Assembly (NCBI GenBank): GCA_018398815.1
Contig: CM031595.1
Span: 45,201,021-45,265,020, forward strand
DNA length: 64,000 bases
Direction: 5' to 3'
Origin: Conus ventricosus
Taxonomy: Eukaryota; Mollusca; Gastropoda; Neogastropoda; Conidae
Of this stretch, positions 12,362 to 23,292 are shown piece by piece. The notes under the pieces were generated by a model. The model saw nothing but the letters and a program-made list of their open reading frames with translations, had not been told where the DNA came from and did no database searches. Made by a program: the position numbers and the translations under genes. Positions within the stretch are counted from its first letter, which is position 1; each line of letters starts with the position of its first letter.

Positions 12362-13369
12362 AAATGTTTGTTTTGTTTTGTTTGTGTGTTTGTTGATATG
12401 CGAATGTTAGCACGCTGCAAACTCTTCTATTACTATTTAAAATTCTGCTATTGTGTGTGTGTGTTTTTTTTAATAAATAATATATTCTCTTTGAATTTGC
12501 ACATGTATACTCAAGCTGTTGAAATTTTCTGGTTTGATATTGCCTATGCTTCAAAGTATCCTTTACATTTACTGAAACTCAAATTTGTTAAGACAGACAT
12601 TTGGGTTTGATTGTTTTTTTTCTTTTTCAATAAAAGTATTTATTTTCATTGTGATTGTAGTAAAGAAAGAATGCATCTCAGATCAAACAATTTGCATTTG
12701 GGGTACAGTAATGTTGTGATCAGATTTGTTTGAATTCAGTGTCAGAAAATTGACTGAACAGCAAATGTCCTGTCACTTTGAAAAAAATAGTTTATCATTT
12801 GTTTGTGAGTTGAACGAATTGTTGTAGACAGAACAAATTGATTGTGTAATAGATTGGATAGATTGGTTGGTTTACATGTTGTGTGTCAGAATTGATAAAT
12901 CTTTGATAAAAATATAGTTAATATGTTTTTCAAGGAAAGTGTGTTGACTTAAGATGTTATTAGGTTAGTGTTGTTATTACTATGTATGATTAGTTTCATA
13001 TCAATTTATTTTCACTCTATTTGAAGTAATTTATTTCTGCATAATTATTTGCTTTATTTCAAGCTTTGGAATTTAGTAATGTTACGCAGGTTGCTTAGGA
13101 TATTCTGTCCATGTATTTACTTTATTCAGTGTATGTATATATTGCTGTTGTTTTTGTTTGTTTTGTTTTGTTGCATGTCAATCATTATTTTATGCATGTC
13201 GTCATTACTTCATGGATGTTATATTGTGGAAAGTGCTGTTTCTTTCAACTGAAGTCCGTACGTACATGTTGTGAAAAAGTGGGTGTTAGGACATACTCAA
13301 ACCATCTGCTTTTATTACATGTCTTCATGCGTGCTTGTGACCTTTGTTCTTGAACTGCGGCATAAACAG

Positions 13370-13540
13370 AGGAAGCTGAAGATTTCGAAGAGGAGGAGGA
13401 GGAAGAAAGAACAGACGAATACACAGAAATTGTAGAGACATTTGAAACATCAGACGACGGAGGGAAAACTTGGAAAAAGTATAAGAAAATCACTAGAATC
13501 ACCTCGGCTGGTACCTCAGAACACGTTGAGGTTCTCTCAG
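13370..13540 (+). CDS. Exon D of giant ankyrin-like gene
   Basis: Acceptor AAACAG at 13369 and donor CTCAG|GTAGTT at 13540 bound 171 bases (57 codons), phase 1 to phase 1. The frame has an acidic run of glutamates, then EYTEIVETFETSDDGGKTWK, KYKKITRIT and SEHVEVLS. The DDGGKTWKK turn flanked by beta-like Thr/Ile/Val stretches resembles the DGT-type motif units of exon G, so the two exons may share a repeat origin. No catalytic domain is visible. I infer it belongs to the same disordered tail. Confidence 0.75.
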
Positions 13541-14351
13541 GTAGTTTATGTTGTACATTCACAGATGAGCCCATTTGGGTGTCTGTGTTCTCTATCACTT
13601 CTCCACTTCTCATTTTGGTGAGCACTTGGTCTCGCGGTGAAGTCTTCATAGATAACTGACTGCTTTTAATTCCTTTTTCCCCTTTTCTTCCCGTCTCTCA
13701 CTTTTTCCATTCAATTATGTTTTCATGAAAAGTGTAAATACTTACAAGGGTGCATGTTGTCCTGTCTGATGTTGACTAGTTCGACTTTGATTACAACTTT
13801 CTCAGCAATAACTTTGAAGATGGAAAAGTTGATTATAGAATTGCTATCCCTACACAACCCAACCTTGCTGTAAAAAACAACTGCTCATTGACTTCTTAAT
13901 AGATGTATGAAGAACAGTTTAGATCCTCTTTGATATAAAGGCAAGCTGCAATAACTTAATAACACTTTTTCTTTGCTTGAAAAAAAAGAGTAAATATTAG
14001 GATTATTTCATCAATACTAAAAATTTCATGTATGATTCATAGTTGAACTTTTACTCTGTGATATTTGAATGAAAGGGGATGGAGATTTAACGGTTTTATC
14101 TCTGTAAGCTTCATAGTTTTTTGTTTTAAAGAAAAGTTTAAACATTTAGGGTGGAGAATTTTGTAAGTACATTTTGTTAGTCTCATTGAAGTGGGAGAAG
14201 CAAATGGGATCTTGAACATTCGGGGTCTTGATTCTCTTGATTTTTATTGAAATTTGTGAAAACAGGTCATTCTTCTACATTCCTATCACCTTTGATTAAA
14301 GTTCTAAACCATGACATTCATTTGGGAGGGTGAGCAAAAGAGGAAAAATGT

Positions 14352-14410
14352 TCTTGCGAATTAATTACTGCTTGATTCATTCTTGCGAATTAATTACTGC
14401 TTGATTCAAT
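14352..14410 (+). repeat. Tandem duplication of ~30 bp
   Basis: TTCTTGCGAATTAATTACTG followed by CTTGATTCA occurs twice back to back, immediately upstream of the inverted-repeat element at 14424. Confidence 0.9.
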
Positions 14411-14423
14411 CAAAAAATGAATA

Positions 14424-15502
14424 CCGTAAAGTTCGGTCTATTGAGCGCGCCTGTATATAAGCCGCACCCACTAAATTTTAAAAAAATCTGAACTTTTTTC
14501 ACAAATAAGCCACACCGGTTTATAAGCCGCAGATATATACAACACAGTCCGATGTGCCGCAGGCGGCAGCTGGCCGAGCGTTGAGTTCACATAGTGTCGA
14601 AAATCATCACATACAATGTGTTCACTGCATTCATTGACGTTTAGATAGGTCAGAATACAAGAGCATGTTTCCAGCTTTTCTTCAGTCTTTTTTTTTTTTT
14701 CGTACGATGTGTTTTAAATCAATTTGAATCGAAGTTTTTATGAGGCTTCTTACAAGTGTTGTCTTTCCAACATCATTGCTTTAAAAAAAAATACCGAAAA
14801 AAAACAACGCATTAACGATGCGCTAGAAAGGCAGTTCTCTCCTGCATTCACTGGTGTATCAAGCTAAGCGATTGGTTGAGTACTCGAAAGCGCAAGCCAA
14901 TCAAAGCGAAGGTATCAAATGCAAACCTTCACTCCCTGTCCACGATTTCAACAATGGCGGATCGAAGCCAAGGTCTGACAATGACCGAGTTGAATGCGCT
15001 AATCGTTTTTGAATTGCAAGACGCACTTGGTAAGATAACACATATAATAACAAACCAGAACATTAATGTAACGATTCGATTGTTTTATTTCGCTTAATAC
15101 CGTGCCAATGCTTAGTTATTGTGTTCGTAATTCAGCTGGTGTTAGTCAAGATTAAACAGGTCGGAAACGGCCAACACATTGCGCCGTTCGAAGCGATCGT
15201 ATTTTTATAGAAGACAAACTGATGAAAAAAGATATCAGTAATGGGCTTTACTTATGTCGATTCCCGTATTTCTGAACGGGTTACTGATTCCATTACACGA
15301 TTACACAGAAAATCGTAGTTAAAAGCATAATAAAAATTCATGAACAGTAAACACGATATGGTGAGTTACAGAGAAGCTAAGAATAGACGAGGGTGTGATG
15401 CTTCTGAAATCGGAAAAATCCGCAAATAAGCCGCATCGTTGTTTTAGCCGCAGGGTTTAAAGCTGGGGAAAAAAGTCGCGGCTTATAGTCCGAACTTTAC
15501 GG
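14424..15502. mobile_element. Non-autonomous TIR DNA transposon, TA target site
   Basis: The left end reads CCGTAAAGTTCGG and the right end CCGAACTTTACGG, perfect terminal inverted repeats flanked by TA on both sides. Inside the ends, both arms carry TATAAGCCGC-type subterminal repeats (left 14455-14530, right 15425-15485). The interior is locally richer in CpG than the intron, with CCAAT-box-like motifs in both orientations near 14870 and 14897, and one short open frame (14876-15097) with no domain that I recognise. TA duplication suggests the IS630/Tc1-mariner or pogo group. It probably lacks its own transposase. Confidence 0.8.
14876..15097 (+). pseudogene. Short open frame inside TIR element
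   Basis: This 73-residue frame opens with MSTRKRKPIKAKV and, after a second ATG, reads MADRSQGLTMTELNALIVFE. It lies downstream of CCAAT-like motifs inside the 14424-15502 element. The second ATG could start a truncated element protein. I recognise no DNA-binding or catalytic motif. Confidence 0.3.
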
Positions 15503-15600
15503 TACAGTCTATAATATACTTGATATTTTTGGCTGCTTTTTGTAAGGGTTTTTTTTTTATGATTAGAGCCAAAGCTTTCAATTTGCTTGACTGGCATGAC

Positions 15601-15622
15601 TTTTTTTTTTTTTTTTTTTTTT
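15601..15622 (+). repeat. Poly-T run
   Basis: Twenty-two consecutive T residues; possibly a relic tail of an antisense retroelement, or simple slippage. Confidence 0.85.
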
Positions 15623-16054
15623 GCTTTGCTATTATATTAGCCCAACCCACAGCTTGTTTTTATACCTGGTGTCATTCTTCCCAGTGCTATTCTTTCTGAG
15701 CAGCAACCCATTTTAACAGTTCCTCTTAGATAGTTGTCACCTTAATGAGAGTTCTACCCTGAAATACGTGTCTTCCCCTAGTAGAACCCAGGGATACTGT
15801 CACCTTTTTTTATTCACTTTATTTGGGGTTTTGTCATGCGTTTGCTTCTGTTTTTTTTTGTTTTGTTTTTGGTCTTGTTTATTCCACTTGCAGATATTTT
15901 GTTTTCATTTTTCATCAGATTAGTTCATGGGAATTTGATTATTCTGGGTACCGCGTGGTGTCGATAGCTGTGTCATTGGCATGAAAGACAAACACAGATG
16001 CCTGTGTGCATTTGCATACATGCATGCATGTATTGCACAGGTGTGCACATACAC

Positions 16055-16055
16055 A

Positions 16056-16091
<36 letters not shown>

Positions 16092-16118
16092 CACGCACAT
16101 CACACACACACACACACT
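16055..16118 (+). repeat. (CA)n microsatellite
   Basis: CA run with one GCACGCACAT interruption. Confidence 0.9.
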
Positions 16119-16615
16119 TTTTTCTCATACCTTTCATTTTCATGTTTGCTTTGAAAAATCACACCCCCAATTTTAATTCCCTCCTCCCTTTTTTTTTTTT
16201 TTTTTTCCTTTTCTTTTTCTGTTTGTCTAATAATTCTGTGATTCTTTTAAGAATTCTTGTGGCTTCTCAGTGTTTTTTTTTCTGTGCAAATGTAAAGGAT
16301 AATATCTGTAAGGAGTAACTCATCTGCTTGTATCATTCTGTATCATTCATCTTTTACACTGTACTCTGCTTGTGTCTAAAATGCTGTTTTAATTTGTTGT
16401 TGTTGTTGTTGATATATAATGCTTTTCCAGTTGCAAGGGAGAATGAGTTTCATAATAGTTACACAATACTGATTTTACCAGTATAACTGTTTGTCATGGT
16501 GTACAATGTACTCTGCAGCTATATCAAGTAATGAAAATATATGCAGCGAAATGTTTAGCTCATGCTGTGGTTCTTATAAATTGTGGTCAGTGCTGCATGT
16601 TAAAGCTAAAGCTTG

Positions 16616-16616
16616 C

Positions 16617-16649
<33 letters not shown>

Positions 16650-16658
16650 CTCTCGCTT

Positions 16659-16727
<69 letters not shown>
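16616..16727 (+). repeat. (CT)n microsatellite
   Basis: CT run of about 110 bases with GTCTGTCTGT and CGCTTG interruptions near its start. Pyrimidine is on the plus strand. Confidence 0.95.
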
Positions 16728-16728
<1 letters not shown>

Positions 16729-17182
16729 CAATCTCTGTGTATTTCACTCTCTCTCTCTCTGTTTTTTTTTCTGTCCATATTTCTTTTTTCTTTTTATAGC
16801 ATGGCGATAGTATTTAAATTGTCCAACTCACTGTTTATAGCAATGTATTGCCTGTGCCTTGTTTTACTGTTTTCAATATCCGTGTTGTTATAGCGTCAAC
16901 TTAAGGTAAGTGCTACCTGTTGAAATATGCTTCTTGAGCTTATTGAATCATGTACAGTCAAACCTCTATTATAAGACCCTCTGTTAAGAGACCTCCTCTC
17001 ATTTAAGACTGAATTTTTTTGCACGGATGCATTTTACTATCAAAACGACCCCTCTTAAGCGACTTGCGACCTTTGTTTTGTTGAAATTTACGACCTTCGC
17101 ACCATTGGTGTACGACCATGAGTCAAGGGAAACAACTGCACACCTGCCACAATCTAGAGTCGCTTCCCTTGTTAAAAGAAAG

Positions 17183-17401
17183 ATGGCGGAGATCGGAGGC
17201 AAAACATGCGGATCACGAAAGAGAAAGCCCCTGAATTTAGAAGAGAGAGTGGAGGTGATCAAAAGAAGTCGTGGAGGTGAAACTGCAATATCGATTGCTC
17301 GAAGTTATGAAGTTGGCAAGACCCAGATTCAAAACATCATCAAAGATCAGAAAGCTGTCATGGCAATCTGGGAACAAGGTGCAAAAGCTGACCGGAAATA
17401 G
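17183..17401 (+). pseudogene. Truncated pogo/Tigger transposase (CENP-B-type HTH)
   Basis: The ATG at 17183 opens a 72-residue frame: a basic start (MAEIGGKTCGSRKRKPL), then NLEERVEVIKR, GGETAISIARSYEVGKTQI and QNIIKDQK. This is the pattern of the psq/CENP-B N-terminal helix-turn-helix that binds the element ends. The frame stops at TAG 17399-17401 before the second HTH and the DDE domain. Full transposases of this family are typically about 500 residues, so this is a remnant. Confidence 0.8.
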
Positions 17402-17452
17402 GCCTATGTGAAAGAAAGGAAATCGCTAACAGTAACAGACACATCCATATAC

Positions 17453-17589
17453 GTGTGTGTGTGTTTGTGTGTGTGTGTGTGCGTGTGTGTGTGACTGTGA
17501 TTGAGTGAGTATATGTACTGTAAGTGTGAAAATATTTCTTCAACACATAGTCATTGTATGTCCTTTTGTGTAGCTGTATGAAGGAGACA

Positions 17590-17624
<35 letters not shown>

Positions 17625-17627
17625 TGT
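17453..17627 (+). repeat. Two (GT)n microsatellites inside the pogo element
   Basis: GT runs lie at about 17453-17493 and 17590-17627. The second ends only ten bases before the nested element begins. Confidence 0.9.
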
Positions 17628-17859
17628 AATTGTAAGCAGTGATGATTCTAGAGCGCGTTTTCGCGGGATTACCGCTGATTTTTTCGTTTGGTCGCATAAA
17701 ATCGCGAGCGATGCATCTCGAGAGCCGCTAAAAATTGAAAACGGCCGCCTCTTTCGTCAGCGTGTGCGGCATCACTGTCGATCGTCTGGTTGTCGTTGAC
17801 ATAGCAACATCAGAAAGGGCGATAATTCTGGCAAAGTTGCAAAGCCTAGCCGTAAAACT

Positions 17860-18006
17860 GCCGACGATTCTCATTGGTTGACAAGTTCCGAGCTCAACCA
17901 ATCAGAAAAATTGTATGACAGTTTTTGAAGCGCCATTGTTCTCCCACATGCTTCGAAGCCTGCATGCCGTCGTGACCTCGTTTCAAAGGAGACAATATCT
18001 TTCACC
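17860..18006 (+). promoter_or_regulatory. Promoter-like region of the nested element
   Basis: CATTGGTTGA and CAACCAATCAG face each other about 20 bases apart, forming two inverted CCAAT boxes. They lie in a CpG-bearing stretch about 110-130 bases upstream of the ATG at 18007. This is suggestive only; no TATA box or start site can be assigned. Confidence 0.35.
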
Positions 18007-18303
18007 ATGAAGCGTTCAAGCACCCTGTTTTCCTTCGCTTTCACAAAAGCAAAAAAGAGTTGCTCAGGTACCAGCAGTACTTCGGACAATACTGATAATG
18101 AACGGATTTCCACCGTGAATGAGTTAGGTGATGAAGAAGGGGCTGGTGTTGAAATATGTGAGGCAGTCAATTCGAATTCGATTTCGAGTGAAGAACCATC
18201 GACTTCGATGGAAGAACCCGGAGAACTTGAAGAAGAAGAACCGAAAAACTATGGTGCTGGTAGCTTTTCTTTTATTATAGATTTTGTTTACAAACTGTTG
18301 TGA
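18007..18303 (+). pseudogene. N-terminal remnant of a hAT-like transposase
   Basis: This 98-residue frame begins MKRSSTLFSFAFTKAKKSCS, then becomes acidic and Ser-rich and ends at TGA 18301-18303. A short basic-aromatic start followed by an acidic Ser-rich linker is common at the N-terminus of hAT transposases with TTF/BED-type fingers and of related ZMYM-like proteins. The zinc finger and catalytic domain that should follow are missing. Confidence 0.4.
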
Positions 18304-18404
18304 CCCATACACACTGGTGATGGTATTGGATGTGCTATTTCTAAGACATTTAGTGGCTTGTGCAGATTTAAAGACCTATTGAAGAGGCAGACTAAACATT
18401 GTAA

Positions 18405-18745
18405 AAGTGGCTCTCTTTAATCCATGATGGAGTGTGACAGACTGAACTTTGTGAAAGTTAAGTAGATAGCTGGTGGCTCTCTTTAATCCATGATGGTGTG
18501 TGACAGACTGAACTTTGTGAAAGTTAAGTAGATAGCTGGTGGCTCTCTTTAATCAATGATGGAGTGTGACAGACTGAACTTTGTGAAAGTTAAGTAGATA
18601 GCTGGTGGCTCTCTTTAATCAATGATGGAGTGTGACAGACTGAACTTTGTGGTAGTTGAGTAGGTGGGTCTCTTTAATCCATAATGAAGTAGGCAGACTG
18701 AACTTTGTGAAAGTTGAGAGCTGGTGGCTCTCTTTAATCCCTTCC
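18405..18745 (+). repeat. ~70-bp tandem repeat, about five copies
   Basis: The unit contains GGCTCTCTTTAATCCATGAT, then GGAGTGTGACAGACTGAACT, TTGTGAAAGTTAAGTAGATA and GCTGGT. The first four copies are nearly identical with a period near 69-70 bp; the last is shortened. It lies wholly inside the 17637-19065 element. Confidence 0.9.
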
Positions 18746-19721
18746 AAGATGGAGTATGGCCTAAAAACATGTATCAGCTGCAGAAATCAAGAACTTGGTG
18801 AGTTTTACAAGTGTATGACATGTTCTGTACCTTTTTTTTCCTTTCTATTTATTTTTTTTTTTCAGGCTGTACTGTGTGTTCTCAGTCACTTCAATTCATT
18901 GTTGTATTACTACATTTACTTTAGCCAAGTAATGTTGCTGGCTTTGATGAATAGTCACAAATATTTGGAGCCTCCCTTTCTTTGCCCAAGAGACCCCTGG
19001 GGCTCCCTTTTTGCTTCTGAGTGAGGCATTGGGCTCCCTTTTTTGAAATCCTAGAATCAACACTGGTAAGGATATTTTATCTGAAAATATTCCAACGCCT
19101 AGTCAATGTGTAATTTTGTGTACATTGTATTTGCATTCATCTGTGAAAATTATACATGTTTTCAGTATGCATTCAGTGTTCTTGAGACTTTTTGTGCATG
19201 GAGAATTCATCTGTGAGAAAGAAAGTGTTTGTTTCTACACCTGTCGGTGCCTACCTCCCTTATAAGACCCCTCCAATTTAAGACCGAATTTTCTGGACAT
19301 TTTGAAGGTCTTAAAATAGAGGTTTCACTGTATCAAATAAAAGTGTTTGGTTAACTAAAGATAGGTAATAATTCAAATGGAAAAGGTTGCTGTGAAATGT
19401 TTATTTTATTAGAATGACCTCTTTGCTGCTCTCTTTATGGCAGTAAGTATTATAAAATAATTTTTTTATACAAATAATGAAGAATGATTTTTTTCCTTTG
19501 TGTATAAAGCAAAGAAGTGCAGCTGTTTGAAGACTGACAATGTAATTGAGCACTACATGCTTCAGACACAGTCATTAGGTATGGCACTGAAGTTGAAGGA
19601 AAAAAGTTCAGTTGGTTCATTGCAGCAATGACAAGGGACTCACTCGGATGACAGGCAGACCTGTAATGTACCTTAGTGGGGTGAGCACCACAGTTGTTCA
19701 TTCATTGGTTCTGTGTTGCAG

Positions 19722-19802
19722 AAGGACCCAAAGAGCCTGCCCCAAGTTTCGCCGCTGAAGCAGCCACCCGTCTTGCCTCAGAGACTGACACAGGCGACAC
19801 TG
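19722..19802 (+). CDS. Small exon E of giant ankyrin-like gene
   Basis: Acceptor TGTTGCAG at 19721 and donor CACTG|GTGTGT at 19802 bound 81 bases (27 codons), phase 1 to phase 1. The frame reads GPKEPAPSFAAEAATRLA then SETDTGDT, low-complexity and acidic at its end like other linkers in this gene. There is no domain. It may be a cassette exon. Support is phase, splice sites and composition only. Confidence 0.6.
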
Positions 19803-21239
19803 GTGTGTAGCATCTCCCTGTGTACTGTGTTCCTGTGTTATCTCCATTAGCTCAGCCGTCAGTGTGCAGCATTGGTTTCCCAGCCTTTTCCTTTACATCT
19901 TCGTTGTTGTTGTTTTTTTTTATCTCACTTTGATCATTTTGTTGTAGCTGGATTTTTTCATCTCCTACTGTGGACACTTTATTTCCCCGCTACAGCTGTA
20001 CAAGGAATGGTTTGAAAAGGAACGTTTTACTTGGTTTTGCCCACTTTGTTATGGACAATATTGAGTGGTTGTGATTGACATAACATTTTCATCCAGACTA
20101 ACAAGATACTAATTTGAATTGACATGACATTTAGTGGTATAGACATATTTATTTTCCTAATACTTTGAGTGGAATTGTGGATCAGAGGGACAAGTAAATA
20201 ACAGGTTGAATAATGTTTTTGCCATGGTTTATAAAACAGCTTGGTATGTATTTTCTTTACAATGGTTTAGTAAGTTGGGAGGAATTCTTTTTCTGATCAG
20301 CAGCGGATCAGTCATTATCATTCATGATTAACTGCACAAAGCATCGCATCATGTGCATCTGTATATCATCAATATCCACAATGGGTGTTGGAATTCATAG
20401 ACATTTTCATTGCCAAATGTGTTCTGCCTTGTTTATACTTAGGTTTAGAAGCATCGATGGGCTCTTGCTTTTTGTAAATGAGTACACAAGCGCTTGTAGT
20501 GTAGATTCATTTTGTTTTCATTATTTTGTTGTGCTTGACAATCGGTCATTGTGATTGCGGTTATATACATATTTATTCTGCTTCAAGAATCATTGTGTTG
20601 TGTATTTGATGGATGTGATTTATTTTATGCTCTTCATGAACTTTGATTTTTTTTTTTTCAGTCTGATTTTAGAAGTCTCTTTTTCCCCCTGATTATTATT
20701 ATGACTAAATGTTTTTCACCTGTGTCAGAAAAAAAACAAGAAGAAAAAAAAGAAGAGAGAAACATCTGATATAGATTAAATTAATACGCATGCATGCACA
20801 CACACACAAGCCTATGAATCTTTAAGTAAAATTGGAGAGCGTGAATAGATCCTGGCTCCTGAATCTTTGCTGTGTGTCGGTACCATAGATTAGCACCAGT
20901 ATTTGATGGTTTTATCTGTGGGCCACATTCTGTGTTTCCAAGAATTTTAATTTAAATCTATGCTATATGTTTTGAGTAATCTTGATGAACAGGTACTTAA
21001 TCAGCCTTTTAATCTGGGTCCTCGCCATCCTAATCAGAACTAAATGAGGTTCATCCTTGGGCCAAATTCCATCTTTCTAGCAAGTATCTTTGAAAATGAA
21101 GTCAGTAGTTTTTGAATAGTCTTGCTAAAAGAAAGAGAAACAAAGCAACAGACACAGGTGAAAACATGGTCTCTTTGGTGGAGGTGAGAACTCTCCTGAA
21201 TGCATGTAGGGCTAGTTTTGAAAACTGTTTCTTTCCTTC

Positions 21240-21242
<3 letters not shown>

Positions 21243-21308
<66 letters not shown>
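21243..21308 (+). repeat. (GT)n microsatellite
   Basis: Pure GT run of about 33 units. Confidence 0.95.
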
Positions 21309-21310
<2 letters not shown>

Positions 21311-21740
21311 TAAACAATTTTCAGTGATGGACTTTGTTAATGGATAACAATAAATTGATAAGACATTGTTGAAGTGGCCTGATGTATTTGATCTCTGTTG
21401 CCATGGAAATTGTTGTTTTTCCTTTGAGAGTAGTGGGTGGGTGAGGGGAGGGAGGGGGTAGATGCAGTACATAACTGGAATAGAATTTGCAGATTGGGAA
21501 GGATGATGAAATTTCATCATTGATGTATGCGTGGTTCGTAAACAAAAGAGTAAGCTGCAAGATGAGAAAGGCTTCAGTATAAAGCTAAGGCAAGGTGTGT
21601 ATGTGTTGCTAGTCAATGTTATTGACTGCATTAGACACTGGTTCTGGTCATGTTAAAACAGTTGGTGCAATTTCATGAAGATGTGTCGTTTAGAAGAACT
21701 AAAATGTAAATGCAGCCTTTGGGCAAGGAATGATCAAACA

Positions 21741-21896
21741 CACACACCCATGCATGCACGCACGAACGCATGCATGCACGCACACACGCACACGCACACA
21801 CACACACACATACATACATATACTTGTCTAATATCACTTAATGTGGAAAGACGTTAAATTGAAGACGACAACAACAACAACAACAACAACACACAC
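21741..21896 (+). repeat. CA-rich tract and (AAC)n run
   Basis: A degenerate CA/ATGCA stretch to about 21812 is followed, after about 50 unique bases, by eight AAC-type triplets ending near 21890. Confidence 0.85.
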
Positions 21897-22083
21897 CACA
21901 TATGTAGCATGGGCGCATACACACATGTTCACACACACTATTCAGTCACACACATTCTCAAACTGGAAATTACAATCAACACTTTTCTTCGAGTTTGTCC
22001 AAAGGCCACAGATGCATAGTGATTTGTCTGTGGTAGTAGTATTCTTGACTTAATTTACCTAACAAATAATTGTTTTTCTTATA

Positions 22084-22660
22084 CAGTCAGCCCTCTATTA
22101 TAAGACCTTCAAAATGTCCAGAAAATTTGGTCGTAAATTGGAGGGGTCTTACAATGGAGGTAGGCACCGACAGTTGTAGAAACAAACACAGATGAATTCT
22201 CCATGCACAAAAAGTCTCAAGAACACTGAATGCATACTGAATCTTTGAATCTGGGTCTTGCCAGCTTCAAAACTTCGAGCAATCGATATTGCAGTTTCAC
22301 CTCCATGACTTCTTTTAATCATCTCCACTCTCTCTTCTACACCTCCACTCTCTCTTCTAAGTTCAGAGGCTTTCTCTTTCACGTTCCGCATGTTTTGCTT
22401 ACGATCTCCGCCGTCTTTCTTTTGACAAGGGAAGCGACTCTTGATTGGGGCAGGTCTGCAGTTGTTTCCCTTGACTCATGGTCGTACATGAATGCTGCGA
22501 TGGTCGTAAATTTAAAAAAAAACGGAGGTCACAAGTCGCGTTTTAGAGTAAGTCGCTTACGAGGGGTTGTTTTAATAGTAAAATGCATCCGTGCAAAAAA
22601 ATTCAGTCTTAAATGAGAGGAGGTCTCTTAACAGAGGGTCTTGTAATAGAGGTTTGACTG
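22084..22660 (-). mobile_element. Internally deleted pogo/Tigger copy (MITE-like)
   Basis: In reverse orientation it shares both ends with the 16955-19330 element: CAGTCAAACCTCTATTACAA at the right and CAGTCAGCCCTCTATTATAA at the left. TA flanks both sides (22082-22083 and 22661-22662). It keeps the start of the CENP-B-type HTH frame (EERVEMIKRSHGGETAISIA, then GKTQIQ) and then jumps directly to the 3' arm near GATTCAGTATGCATTCAG, where the two sides share a short GATTCA microhomology. It is 577 bp long and can only be mobilised in trans. Confidence 0.85.
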
Positions 22661-23223
22661 TACAAATATTGATATTGATATCTAGATTGCTCTATTTACC
22701 AGAGACGTGTTAAAATGTTTGGGCTATGATTCAGGTTTTTATACAGAGCCTTTCAAATTTTCAGTATCTCTGCTACTTCAAAACAAAAGTAAACTTTGGG
22801 GGGGGGGGGGGTGGGGGGGATCTGGGAATAAACACATTACTCTTTTGATAAATGATGGGGTTGTTAGGTACAGGCATGTCTGGTAAAGAGTGTCTCTGTG
22901 TGTCTTGGTGTTGTTTTTCGGTTTTGATTTTTATTGCTGGTGGTTTTTGTTAGAAATGGACATAACCGAAAAGCTTTGACCGGTGATTAAAGATTTTGTT
23001 GAAGTGAAAGTTTTGTTGTGATTGAGTTGTTTTCTTCATAATTTCTAGTAGAACAGAATAATCTTTTTAAAATAATTGATTTATTACTTTAAACGTGTTT
23101 AATCAATTGCTGTATTCTTATTTTGGTTTGTTAGGCTACTGTTTTGTGGGTGGCCTTGCTTTCGCTTAGTTGCGCTGCTGTTCGGTTGTGTGGCCTACAG
23201 CTTTTTTGAGTATCTTTTGCTCA

Positions 23224-23228
<5 letters not shown>

Positions 23229-23289
<61 letters not shown>
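23229..23289 (+). repeat. (CT)n microsatellite
   Basis: Pure CT run of about 60 bases; pyrimidine on the plus strand. Confidence 0.95.

Positions 23290-23292
<3 letters not shown>

Larger units (their letters stand above)
11124..13369 (+). other. Intron between exons C and D
   Basis: Two large CT blocks (11364-11546 and 12226-12360) and a degenerate CA-rich tract (11630-11820) dominate the first half. The rest is T-rich unique sequence in which I see no gene. Confidence 0.65.
17637..19065 (+). mobile_element. hAT-like element nested inside the pogo element
   Basis: The left end CAGTGATGATTCTAG matches the inverted right end CAGTGTTGATTCTAG at 14 of 15 positions. GTAAG lies immediately outside both ends (17632-17636 and 19066-19070), a five-base direct repeat. 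Termini starting CAGTG suggest the hAT superfamily, but hAT normally makes 8-bp duplications, so the class is uncertain. The first 370 bases are CpG-rich with opposed CCAAT boxes near 17876 and 17898, a promoter-like arrangement before the ATG at 18007. The second half carries a ~70-bp tandem repeat. No complete transposase remains. Confidence 0.7.
16955..19330 (+). mobile_element. Pogo/Tigger-like DNA transposon with nested insertion
   Basis: The left terminus CAGTCAAACCTCTATTATAA and the inverted right terminus CAGTGAAACCTCTATTTTAA are flanked by TA dinucleotides, the target duplication of pogo elements. Subterminal ATAAGACC / TTTAAGAC repeats occur in both arms. Inside lies a transposase N-terminus (17183-17401). 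The element is interrupted by a second element at 17637-19065. Most of the transposase, including the DDE catalytic core, is absent, so it cannot be autonomous. A deleted reverse copy sits at 22084-22660. Confidence 0.88.
13541..19721 (+). other. Intron rich in DNA transposons
   Basis: It holds a tandem 32-bp duplication at 14352-14410, a TA-flanked inverted-repeat element (14424-15502), a poly-T run (15601-15622), a CA microsatellite (16055-16118), a CT microsatellite (16616-16727) and a nested pogo-like/hAT-like insertion (16955-19330). I see no host exon in the remainder. Confidence 0.7.
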
